Source of the DNA: Bosea sp. Tri-49
GTDB lineage: Bacteria > Pseudomonadota > Alphaproteobacteria > Rhizobiales > Beijerinckiaceae
NCBI RefSeq assembly: GCF_003952665.1
Contig: NZ_CP017946.1
Coordinates: forward strand, 4,855,001 to 4,919,000
Reading direction: 5' to 3'
Length of the DNA stretch: 64,000 nucleotides
The translations under genes were made by a program, and so were the position numbers. The notes under the pieces are model-generated. The model was given only the letters and a program-made list of their open reading frames with translations, did no database searches and had not been told where the DNA came from. Below are positions 25,319-34,014 of the stretch, one piece after another. Positions within the stretch are counted from its first letter, which is position 1. Each line of letters starts with the position of its first letter.

Positions 25319-26743
25319 TCAGCCGCCGGTCGACATGGTCAGCGGCGGCTTCACCTCGGCCGGGACCGGCGAGGTATAGCCGCCATCGGCGGCGACGCGC
25401 TTCTGGAAATCGGCCTTGGCGGCAGCCATCAGCTGGGGATCGGTCAGTACGGCGGCGCCGGTCGCCGCCATCGCCTTGGCGACCTGGATCATCGCCTTGT
25501 GCGCCGCCGGCATCTTGCCCTGCGCCACGACCTGCCAGGTGTGGAAGGGCGTGCCGATCGCGACGGTCGGTGCATGCGCCTGCACCGTCGGGACGACCCA
25601 GCTGACGTCGCCGACATCGGTCGAGCCGATCGCCGGGTTGCGCGGCGAATCGAGCGGCACCGTGAAATCGGCGAGCTCGGCGTCGGTCTTCGGCACGCCG
25701 ATCGCCCGCCAGACCGCATCGATGTCCTTCTGCGACAGGGTCGAGCGGATCTGCCTGGCGAACTCCTTGTCGGCGTCGTCGAAATGCGGCGGGCCGAGAT
25801 CTTCCATGATGCCCTGTAGTGCCTTTTCCAGCGGGCCATTGCCGACGACGTTGGAGACGGCGCTGACGATCTTCATCTCCATCGTCGTCTCGGTCATCAG
25901 TGCGGCGCCCTCGGCGATCTTCTTGACGCGGCCGACCAGCTCGAGCATGCCCGGCAGGTCACGGGCGCGGATCGAGTAGCGCACGCGGGCATGGGCCTGG
26001 ACGACGTTGGGGGCGATGCCGCCGGTGTCGAGCAGGGCATAGTGGACGCGGGCGTCGCTCGGCATGTGCTCGCGCATGTAGTTGACACCGACGCTCATCA
26101 GTTCGACGGCGTCGAGGGCACTACGGCCGAGCTCGGGCGAGGCGGCGGCATGCGAGGCGCGGCCGGTGAAGATGAAATCGGCGCGGGTATTGGCGAGCGA
26201 GAGCGGGGGGGTGACCTCCCAGAAGCTGCTCGGGTGCCAGGAGATGGCGATGTCGGCATCCTTGAAGGCGCCGGCGCGGACCATGAACGCCTTGGCGGCG
26301 CCACCTTCCTCGGCCGGGCAACCATAATAGCGCACACGACCGGGCAGCTTGTTCTCGGCGAGCCAGTTCTTCATCGCCGTCGCCGCCAGCAGCGCGGCCG
26401 AACCGAGCAGGTTGTGGCCGCAGCCATGGCCGTGGCCGCCGGTCTCGATCTCGCTATGCTTGGCGACGCCGGATTCCTGGCTGAGACCCGGCAGCGCGTC
26501 ATATTCGCCGAGGAAGGCGATGACCGGCCCGCCTTCGCCGGCTTCGCCGACCACTGCGGTCGGGATGTCGGCAACGTTCTCGGTGATCCGGAAGCCCTGG
26601 TGCTGGAGCTCGGCGACATGCTCGGCGACCGAGCGCTTCTCGGTGTAGCAGACCTCGGGAATGGCCCAGACCCGGTCGCTGAGTTCGATGAAGCGCTCTT
26701 TGCTGGCGTCGACGTGACGCCAGAGGTCGTTGCGATTGTCCAT
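25319..26743 (-). CDS. M20 family amidohydrolase (AbgB-like)
   Basis: This 474-residue metallo-amidohydrolase belongs to the M20D group, closest in layout to AbgB, a subunit of p-aminobenzoyl-glutamate hydrolase. The metal motif GHGHGCGHNLLGSAALLAA is near residue 110, followed by YYGCPAEEGGAAK near residue 150. The lid (dimerisation) domain lies in the middle third, and GSTDVGDVSWVVPT near residue 380 matches the AbgB C-terminal metal region. The start MDNRNDLWRHVD at 26743 was chosen over upstream codons because the conserved sequence begins there and GAGAAG precedes it. It has no AbgA or AbgT partner here, so the substrate is uncertain. Confidence 0.87.
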   Translation of the reverse strand: MDNRNDLWRHVDASKERFIELSDRVWAIPEVCYTEKRSVAEHVAELQHQGFRITENVADIPTAVVGEAGEGGPVIAFLGEYDALPGLSQESGVAKHSEIETGGHGHGCGHNLLGSAALLAATAMKNWLAENKLPGRVRYYGCPAEEGGAAKAFMVRAGAFKDADIAISWHPSSFWEVTPPLSLANTRADFIFTGRASHAAASPELGRSALDAVELMSVGVNYMREHMPSDARVHYALLDTGGIAPNVVQAHARVRYSIRARDLPGMLELVGRVKKIAEGAALMTETTMEMKIVSAVSNVVGNGPLEKALQGIMEDLGPPHFDDADKEFARQIRSTLSQKDIDAVWRAIGVPKTDAELADFTVPLDSPRNPAIGSTDVGDVSWVVPTVQAHAPTVAIGTPFHTWQVVAQGKMPAAHKAMIQVAKAMAATGAAVLTDPQLMAAAKADFQKRVAADGGYTSPVPAEVKPPLTMSTGG

Positions 26744-26877
26744 GTTTCTTCTCGCTGGAGGGAACCTCTCGGGCCCCTTGTCGCAAGCACGGGCTCGTGC
26801 GTCCAGCAACCGTGGGGCATGGCGGCTCTGCCTCATGGCTTTCTTCTGCGCTTGCTTTTCGGCGCGGCATCGGCCTG

Positions 26878-28041
26878 ATGCGCGCCATGGCCCGCCAGAA
26901 GCTGCTTTTCGTCGTCACCGAGGACTGGTTCTTCGCCTCGCATTTCCTGCCGATGGCGCGGGCCGCCGGCGAAATGGGGCTCGACGTCGCCGTGATCGCC
27001 CGCGAACGCAATTATCGCAGGGCGATCGAGGCGACCGGTGCGCGCCTGATCGCGTTGGAGGCGGAGCGCCGCTCGCTCTCGCCGGTCGCGCTGGTCAAGC
27101 AGGTCATGGCGCTGAAGCGCCTGATCGAGCGCGAAAAGCCCGACATCCTGCACTGCATCGCGCTGAAGCCGATCGTGCTCGCCGGCCTCGCCGGGCGGCT
27201 GGCCGGGGTCGAGCGGCGTGTCTATGCGCTGACCGGGCTCGGCTTCCTCGGCGCACGCGAGGGCGGGCTCGCCGATGCGGCGCGGCTGGGGGCGAAGCTG
27301 TGGCTGCGCGAGGCGATCGACGGGCCGCAGGTGCGCTTCCTGTTCGAGAATCCCGATGACCCGGTGACCCTCGGGCTCGATCCGGCCAATGCCGGGAAAG
27401 TCGCGATCGTCGGCGGCGCCGGGGTCGATCCGCTGATCCTGATGCCCGAGCCGATGCTGCCGCAGCCGCCGCTCAAGGTCGCGCTCGTTGCGCGCATGCT
27501 CTGGTCGAAGGGCGTCGATCTCGCGGTCGAGGCGGTGACTTTGGCGCGCAAGCAGGGCGCGCGGGTCGAATTGACCCTGCATGGTGCGCCCGATCCCTCC
27601 AACCCCAAGGCGGTGCCGGAGGCGACTTTGCGGGAATGGTCGGCGCGGCCGGGCATCACCTGGGCGGGGCCGACACGCGACATCGAGGATGTCTGGCGCA
27701 AGCATCATGTCTGCTGCCTGCCCTCGCGCGGCGGCGAGGGCCTGCCGCGGACCTTGCTGGAAGGCGCTGCCTGTGGGCGGGCGCTGCTGACGACCGATGT
27801 TCCAGGCTGCCGCTCCTTCGTCCGCACCGGCCAGGATGGTTTCGTCGTCCCCGCCAATGACATTGCCGCGTTGGCACAGGCGCTGGTGACGCTCGCCTCT
27901 TCGCCCGGTCAGGTCGAGCGCATGGGGCAAAGCGCGCGCGAGCGCCTGCTCGCCGGCTACACCGAGCGCGACGTCATGGACGGTGTGAAGGGCCTCTACC
28001 GGTCCCTGCTCGGCCAGCGGCAGGCGGATCTGGTCGCTTGA
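26878..28041 (+). CDS. glycosyltransferase family 4 protein
   Basis: This roughly 387-residue GT-B glycosyltransferase has an N-terminal domain beginning KLLFVVTEDWFFASHFLPMA and the nucleotide-sugar-binding C-terminal domain with VALVARMLWSKGVDLAVEA near residue 205 and the family-4 E-x7-E motif in GGEGLPRTLLEGAACGRALL near residue 285. These enzymes move a sugar from an NDP-sugar to a lipid or glycan acceptor at the inner membrane. The start is either ATG 26878 or ATG 26887; neither has a clear ribosome binding site. It overlaps the next gene by four bases. No other polysaccharide genes are nearby, so the glycan is unknown. Confidence 0.88.
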   Translation: MRAMARQKLLFVVTEDWFFASHFLPMARAAGEMGLDVAVIARERNYRRAIEATGARLIALEAERRSLSPVALVKQVMALKRLIEREKPDILHCIALKPIVLAGLAGRLAGVERRVYALTGLGFLGAREGGLADAARLGAKLWLREAIDGPQVRFLFENPDDPVTLGLDPANAGKVAIVGGAGVDPLILMPEPMLPQPPLKVALVARMLWSKGVDLAVEAVTLARKQGARVELTLHGAPDPSNPKAVPEATLREWSARPGITWAGPTRDIEDVWRKHHVCCLPSRGGEGLPRTLLEGAACGRALLTTDVPGCRSFVRTGQDGFVVPANDIAALAQALVTLASSPGQVERMGQSARERLLAGYTERDVMDGVKGLYRSLLGQRQADLVA

Positions 28042-28709
28042 GCGCAGTGAACGCCACGCTGGACCGGCTCGCCTTCATTCGCACCCATACGCGGCTTCTG
28101 CCTGTGCCGCATGCGCCGGAGATTTCACTTCATGTCGCTGAGGAGGCGACCGAGCTCTGGCAGAAAACCGAAGAGGAGTTGGCGACGATCGGCCTGCCGC
28201 CGCCGTTCTGGGCTTTCGCCTGGGCCGGCGGGCAGGCGCTGGCGCGCTATATCCTCGACCATCCGGACGTCGTGCGCGGCCGGCGCGTGCTCGATTTCGC
28301 CAGCGGCTCCGGCCTCGTCGCCATCGCTGCAGCGAAGGCAGGCGCGATGCAGGTGATCGCGGCCGATATCGACGCCTTCGCCGCGGCCGCAATCGGGCTC
28401 AATGCGCAGGTGAACGGCGTTTCCATCGAAGCCCGGCTCGACGATCTCATCGGCCTCGACCAGGGCTGGGACGTCATCCTCGCGGGAGACATCTGCTATG
28501 AGCGCGAGCTCGCGGCGCAGGTGATCGACTGGCTTTGCGCCCTGTCACAGCGCGGCGCGACCGTGCTGATCGGCGATCCCGGCCGCAGTTATCTGCCGAA
28601 GGACAGGCTCACCGAAGTCGCGACCTATCAGGTACCGGTGACGCGGGCGCTTGAGGATGCCGAGATCAAGAAGAGCTCGGTCTGGGCACTGACGGGCGAA
28701 GGGCGCTAG
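28038..28709 (+). CDS. class I SAM methyltransferase, ETF-beta/L7-L12 lysine methyltransferase-like (METTL20 type)
   Basis: This 223-residue protein has motif I VLDFASGSGLVAIAAAKAGA near residue 86, then VIAADIDAFAAAAIGLNAQVN, and a post-core motif LIGDPGRSYLPKDRL near residue 178. The first 60 residues with PFWAFAWAGGQALARYIL resemble the ETF-beta lysine methyltransferase group. An Agrobacterium member of that group is known to methylate ETF-beta and ribosomal protein L7/L12. Assignment is by remembered pattern, so PrmA-like or nicotinamide-N-methyltransferase-like labels are possible. It starts at TTG 28038, overlapping the glycosyltransferase stop, or at GTG 28047. Confidence 0.75.
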   Translation: MSAVNATLDRLAFIRTHTRLLPVPHAPEISLHVAEEATELWQKTEEELATIGLPPPFWAFAWAGGQALARYILDHPDVVRGRRVLDFASGSGLVAIAAAKAGAMQVIAADIDAFAAAAIGLNAQVNGVSIEARLDDLIGLDQGWDVILAGDICYERELAAQVIDWLCALSQRGATVLIGDPGRSYLPKDRLTEVATYQVPVTRALEDAEIKKSSVWALTGEGR

Positions 28710-28726
28710 ACGGCGGGGGCTCTCGT

Positions 28727-28942
28727 TCAGGCGGCCCGGCTCGGCGCTTTCTCCGAGGGAATGCCGTCTTTGATGACGCCCCTGAGTTGATCCCGCAATT
28801 CGGGCGTATCCTGGTGCCCGTGAACCTTAACAGCATGCTGGACGGCCGCCTCCAGCAGTTCGCCCTCGGTATCGGCGCCGATCGCGATTGAGCAGTTCAT
28901 CTCGCTCGGGAATTCACGGCAGTCGATGAATTTGCGTCCCAT
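28727..28942 (-). CDS. DUF1059 domain protein
   Basis: This 71-residue protein matches the DUF1059 pattern along its whole length: KFIDCREFPSEMNCSIAI, then GADTEGELLEAAVQHAVKVHGHQDTPELRDQLR. The family is small, widespread and of unknown function. I chose the ATG at 28942 because GGGAGGA lies four bases upstream and the domain begins there; an open frame continues further upstream without conserved sequence. It is convergent with the methyltransferase gene and stands alone. Confidence 0.85.
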   Translation of the reverse strand: MGRKFIDCREFPSEMNCSIAIGADTEGELLEAAVQHAVKVHGHQDTPELRDQLRGVIKDGIPSEKAPSRAA

Positions 28943-29117
28943 GGCATCCTCCCGATTGGAAGATCCGGCGCCCTTCAGGTCAAAGGGCTGCCTGGCCCAC
29001 AATACGCCCAGGCGCGATTGCCGCAAAAGCGAAACGCAGTCCAACGATGCTGGCAAGCGTGACTATTCGGTCTACCGCGCCGTGACCATTGAGCTTGGGA
29101 TTGAGACGAGAAGGGAA

Positions 29118-29146
29118 CCGGCGCTACCGACACGGCAGCGCCCGGA
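29118..29146 (-). terminator. hairpin downstream of the L,D-transpeptidase gene
   Basis: On the minus strand GCGCTGCCG pairs with CGGTAGCGC around TGT, extended by flanking CCGG/CCGG. Only TTCCCTTC follows, so termination would be weak. It lies about 25 bases after the stop at 29170. Confidence 0.4.
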
Positions 29147-29169
29147 CCTGAACGCCGCCGCCGCGGCCC

Positions 29170-29871
29170 TCAGGCCGCCAGCACCACCACCTTCGTCTTG
29201 ACCGGCGTGTTGTTGTACAGGTGGATCATGTCCTGCGTGAGCAGGCCGATGCAGCCGCTCGTGATACCGTTTCCAATCGATTCCGCGTCGAGCGAGGCGT
29301 AGATCGTGTAGAGCGTGTAGGCGCCGTTCTGATAGAGATGGAGCGTGCGCGCGCCGAGCGGGTTGTCGAGGCCGCCCGGCATACCGCGGGCATATTTGGC
29401 GGCCTCGGGCTGGCGCTTGATCATCTCCTTGGGCGGCGTCCAGGTCGCCCATTCGGACTTGCGCCCGACATAGGCATCGCCTTTCCAGCGGAAGCCGTCG
29501 CGGCCGACATTGGCGCCATAGCGGGTCGCGGTGCCGTCGCCTTCGACGCGATAGACGTAGTAATTGCCGGGATCGACGATGACCGTGCCCGGCGCTTCCC
29601 TGGTGTCGTAGGCGACCGTCCGGCGGAAATATTTCGGATCGACATGGGTGACATCGATCGCCGGGATCGGGAACTTCTCTTCCGGCACCGGTCCATAGAG
29701 CTTCTGCGCCTCGGCGAGGCTCATCCCGTCGGAGGTCGCGCAACCGCCGAGCCCGAGCGCGCCGAGACCGGCGGCAGAGCCGGCCAAGAACGAGCGGCGG
29801 TTGAGAAGCTCTGAACGACGTCCGAGCGGAGCGATCTTGCCGGCTTCGGCATTGCTATCGTCGATGATCAT
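29170..29871 (-). CDS. L,D-transpeptidase-family lipoprotein with altered catalytic motif
   Basis: This 233-residue YkuD-domain protein is exported by a twin-arginine-like lipoprotein signal (NRRSFLAGSAAGLGALGLGGC; lipobox Cys near residue 44). The YkuD domain spans about residues 95-231 and ends NTPVKTKVVVLAA. The nucleophile Cys207 is present in ITSGCIGLL. The residue that is His in the usual IHGT segment is Tyr191 (TIYAS), and the Arg of the usual GCIR is Gly209. L,D-transpeptidases crosslink peptidoglycan or attach outer-membrane proteins to it; this one may have changed chemistry or be impaired. The start is ATG 29871. It has no operon partner. Confidence 0.85.
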   Translation of the reverse strand: MIIDDSNAEAGKIAPLGRRSELLNRRSFLAGSAAGLGALGLGGCATSDGMSLAEAQKLYGPVPEEKFPIPAIDVTHVDPKYFRRTVAYDTREAPGTVIVDPGNYYVYRVEGDGTATRYGANVGRDGFRWKGDAYVGRKSEWATWTPPKEMIKRQPEAAKYARGMPGGLDNPLGARTLHLYQNGAYTLYTIYASLDAESIGNGITSGCIGLLTQDMIHLYNNTPVKTKVVVLAA

Positions 29872-30013
29872 GGTCCTGGACTTCCCGTGTCCTGTAGCCC
29901 GGCAAGAGACTGCGCTGGCATACATCCGTTGAACGTCTTGGCTGGGCCGAGACTGCCGTCATGTGCCCTAGCTTGCAAGCCTTGCGCCCTTACCGCATTA
30001 GCGGCCTCACGTC

Positions 30014-31081
30014 TTACGAAATCGCTTCCTTCAGATCCAAGGTCCCCTGGACTCCGATGGCATCGTAGTTACGCTTCAGCCAGCGCTTGGCCGCGGTGCG
30101 GCCCATGTCGCGCAGGCTGAGCAGGAAGCTCCATTCGGAATTGAGGCGCGAAGATGAGGTCAGCTGCGCCAGCGGCAGGCCGCCGTCGATCCGATGCATC
30201 AGCACGCGCTTGTAGTCGCCGGTCGAGAGCTTGCCGTCGTCGAGCAGGCGGTTGACGAAGTCGATGGCGCGCAGTTCGCGCAGGAGCGAGGCGTTGAACG
30301 TGACCTCGTTCAGCCGGTCCTGGATCGCCCGCGCATTGGTCGGCAGGTCGCGACGCTCGAGCGGGTTGATCTGGACGAGCATGATGTCGTCGCCGGCAGC
30401 CTCGTAGAACAGCGGGAACAGCGGCGGGTTGCCCATATAGCCGCCGTCCCAATAGGCCTGTCCGTCGATCTCGACCGCCTGGAACAGCGCCGGCAGGCAG
30501 GCGGAGGCCATCAGGTGGTCGGCGGTCAGTTCCTGCCGGGTGAAGATCTTGATCTTGCCGGTGCGGACATTGGTTGCCGAGATGAACAGGTTGACGTCGG
30601 CGCAGCCCTGGACCTTGTCGAAATCGATCAGGTCGGCGATCACGCCGCGCAACGGATTGATGTTGAGCGGGTTGACGTCATAGGGGCTCGCCACCTTCGA
30701 GAGCAGCTCGAACCAGATCAACCCCGGCGGGCGCCCATCCGTCCAGGCGCCGAGCATGGTGTCGAGCAGCGAGCGCTCCGAGCCGCCATATTTGCCGTCG
30801 ACGCTGATCCGGCGCCAGAAATTCTCCAGCGCCGTGCGGGCGCCGTCGCTGCCGCCGTCGAGCCAGCCCTCGGTCAGCACCACCGCGTTCATCGCGCCGG
30901 CGCTGGCGCCGGTCATCGCCTCGATGGCGAGGCGGCCATCGGAGAGGATCGCGTCGAGCACGCCCCAGGTGAACGCGCCGTGCGCGCCCCCGCCCTGGAG
31001 CGCGAGGTTGACCGACTTCTCGGCTTTCGGCCCCGCCAGGCCTTTGACCTGCGGGACCTTGCGCTTCCTGCGGCCGGTCAC
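30014..31081 (-). CDS. patatin-like phospholipase family protein
   Basis: This 355-residue patatin-fold serine hydrolase is predicted to be cytoplasmic because it lacks a signal peptide. The oxyanion motif LQGGGAHGAF is at residues 29-38, the nucleophile elbow GASAG at 58-62 (Ser60) and the catalytic Asp in YWDGGYMGNPP at 212, so the dyad is complete. Family members hydrolyse acyl esters of phospholipids or storage lipids. The ATG overlaps the bdhA stop by four bases, so it is tied to 3-hydroxybutyrate metabolism. A role in degrading PHB or its oligomers is attractive but inferred only from this context. Confidence 0.9.
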   Translation of the reverse strand: MTGRRKRKVPQVKGLAGPKAEKSVNLALQGGGAHGAFTWGVLDAILSDGRLAIEAMTGASAGAMNAVVLTEGWLDGGSDGARTALENFWRRISVDGKYGGSERSLLDTMLGAWTDGRPPGLIWFELLSKVASPYDVNPLNINPLRGVIADLIDFDKVQGCADVNLFISATNVRTGKIKIFTRQELTADHLMASACLPALFQAVEIDGQAYWDGGYMGNPPLFPLFYEAAGDDIMLVQINPLERRDLPTNARAIQDRLNEVTFNASLLRELRAIDFVNRLLDDGKLSTGDYKRVLMHRIDGGLPLAQLTSSSRLNSEWSFLLSLRDMGRTAAKRWLKRNYDAIGVQGTLDLKEAIS

Positions 31082-31863
31082 GCGGCGGTCCAGCCGCCGT
31101 CCATCGGCAGGGTCGTGCCGGTGATCGATTTCGCCGCATCGGTGCAGAGGAAGACGGCGAGCGCCGCGACCTGCTCGACGGTGACGAACTCCTTGGTCGG
31201 CTGGGCCAGCAGCAGCACGTCGTTGATGACCTGCTCCTTGGTCAGGTTGCGGGCCTTCATCGTGTCGGGGATCTGCTTCTCGACCAAAGGCGTCCAGACA
31301 TAGCCGGGCGCGATCGCGTTGACGGTGATGCCATTGGTCGCGACTTCCAGCGCCACCGTCTTGGTGAAGCCGGCGATGCCATGCTTGGCCGCGACATAGG
31401 CCGATTTGAACGGCGAGGCGACGAAGGCGTGGGCGCTAGCCGTGTTGATGATCCGGCCCCAGCCCTTCGCCTTCATCTTCGGCAAAGCGGCGCGGGTGGC
31501 GTGGAAGGCCGAGGACAGGTTGATCGCGATGATCTGGTCCCATTTCTCGATCGGGAATTCTTCGACCGGGGCGACATGCTGGATGCCGGCATTGTTGACG
31601 AGGATGTCGATGGCACCGAATTCCTTTTCGGCGTCGGCGACCATGGCGGCGATCTCGTCCGGCTTCATCATGTTGGCGGCCGAGTAGCGCGCCTTGACCT
31701 TGAAGTCTTTCTCGATGCCGGCACGCTCCTTCTCGATCGCGTCAGCCTCGCCGAAGCCGTTGATCACGACATTGGCACCTTCGGCAGCGAGCGCGCGGGC
31801 GTAGGCCAGGCCGATGCCGGAGGTGGAGCCGGTGATGAGGGCGGTACGATCCTTGAGGAACAT
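31078..31863 (-). CDS. bdhA: 3-hydroxybutyrate dehydrogenase
   Basis: This 261-residue short-chain dehydrogenase oxidises (R)-3-hydroxybutyrate to acetoacetate with NAD, the step after PHB depolymerisation. The NAD motif TGSTSGIG is near residue 11, NNAG near residue 90, and the active site is Ser-Tyr-Lys with SAYVAAKHG near residue 155. The sequences IQHVAPVEEFPIEKWD and APGYVWTPLVEKQIPD are typical of BdhA within the SDR family. AGGAG precedes the ATG at 31863; an open frame extends upstream but is not conserved. It is divergent from the zur-type gene. Confidence 0.93.
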   Translation of the reverse strand: MFLKDRTALITGSTSGIGLAYARALAAEGANVVINGFGEADAIEKERAGIEKDFKVKARYSAANMMKPDEIAAMVADAEKEFGAIDILVNNAGIQHVAPVEEFPIEKWDQIIAINLSSAFHATRAALPKMKAKGWGRIINTASAHAFVASPFKSAYVAAKHGIAGFTKTVALEVATNGITVNAIAPGYVWTPLVEKQIPDTMKARNLTKEQVINDVLLLAQPTKEFVTVEQVAALAVFLCTDAAKSITGTTLPMDGGWTAA

Positions 31864-31960
31864 GGGGCGGCTCCTGACATTTGGCCTGAGAACGCTTAAC
31901 TTACCGGCGGAGGCTGGCATTGCGCCAGCGAGGGAGCGTCGGTCACCAGGACGGTGCCCG

Positions 31961-31982
31961 ATGTGCTATTGCAACGCAACAT
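31961..31982 (+). promoter_or_regulatory. imperfect palindrome at the zur-type gene start
   Basis: ATGTGCTATTG/CAACGCAACAT is a 22-bp imperfect inverted repeat (7 of 11 positions match) overlapping the ATG at 31981. Zur genes are often self-regulated, so this is a candidate autoregulatory site, but the symmetry is modest. Confidence 0.25.
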
Positions 31983-32508
31983 GACGAAAATGCAGCCTGC
32001 AAGCGACGATCACGACCACGCGCATGGCCAATGCCAGCATGCCCATGATCATTCGCGCCATGCCGCCACCGGCCTGGCGCGGGCCGAGGTGGTTTGCCGC
32101 GAGCGCGGCCTGCGCCTGACGCCGATCCGGCGCAAGGCGCTGGAAGCGCTCTATGGCGACCACAAGCCGGTCGGCGCCTATGATCTCGCCGACCGAATCT
32201 CGCCGCCGGGCGGGCGCCGGCTGGCGCCGATCTCGATCTACCGGGCGCTCGACTTCCTGGTCGAGCAGGGTTTCGTGCATCGCCTGAGCTCGCGCAACGC
32301 CTTCATCGCCTGTCCGCATGGCCACGGCGCCAACGAGACGGTCGCCTTCCTGATCTGCGAAGTCTGTGGTGGCGTCGACGAGGATGCATCGCCGGCGATG
32401 CGCGCGGCGATCAAGGGCATGGCTGAGGGGCGCCGCTTCCAGACTTCCTATCAGGTGGTCGAGATCGTCGGGCGCTGCGAGCACTGCCGCGACGCTGCCG
32501 CGGCTTGA
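31981..32508 (+). CDS. zur: Fur-family transcriptional regulator, Zur type, with His-rich N-terminus
   Basis: This roughly 175-residue Fur-family repressor is best matched to zinc-responsive Zur. The winged helix lies near residues 40-100 ([20 protein letters not shown] ... [18 protein letters not shown]). The structural zinc site is formed by two CxxC motifs, CEVC and CEHC. Before the DNA-binding domain, residues 10-27 contain seven His and one Cys, an unusually dense metal-binding tail. Zur bound to zinc represses zinc uptake genes. No ABC zinc importer is in this window. The start at ATG 31981 lacks an obvious ribosome binding site; GTG 31954 or ATG 31990 are alternatives. Confidence 0.87.
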   Translation: MTKMQPASDDHDHAHGQCQHAHDHSRHAATGLARAEVVCRERGLRLTPIRRKALEALYGDHKPVGAYDLADRISPPGGRRLAPISIYRALDFLVEQGFVHRLSSRNAFIACPHGHGANETVAFLICEVCGGVDEDASPAMRAAIKGMAEGRRFQTSYQVVEIVGRCEHCRDAAAA

Positions 32509-32575
32509 CGAGCACCGAGCGAGGGCGCAGTGCAACCGCGACGTGCCGCTGCCGGCCAAGGATCCGGATCATTTC

Positions 32576-33853
<1,278 letters not shown>

Positions 33854-33898
33854 GCGCCGACGGCAATTCAATCGTTTGAAGCGATTTACGACGCGAGC

Positions 33899-33944
33899 CG
33901 GGCGAAAGTGGCTCCCACCTCCGCGGAACATGCTCTAGCGTCTT
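33899..33944. repeat. copy A of a putative dispersed intergenic repeat
   Basis: The gap between ispG and kup contains GCGGAACATGCTCTAGC preceded by AAAGTGGCTCCCAC. A related arrangement, GGGTGCCACTTTTTCC then CCGCAGCATGGTCTAGC, lies at 37764-37790. From memory, short elements of this form (a GTGxCACTTTT block followed by a TGCTCTAG block) recur between genes in Rhizobiales. Confidence 0.4.
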
Positions 33945-34014
33945 TGCCTGAAAGACATGCCGTGCTAGAGGCCCCGGCCTTTTCGCTGCATTGCAGCACC
34001 CGCGGAGTGCCCTG

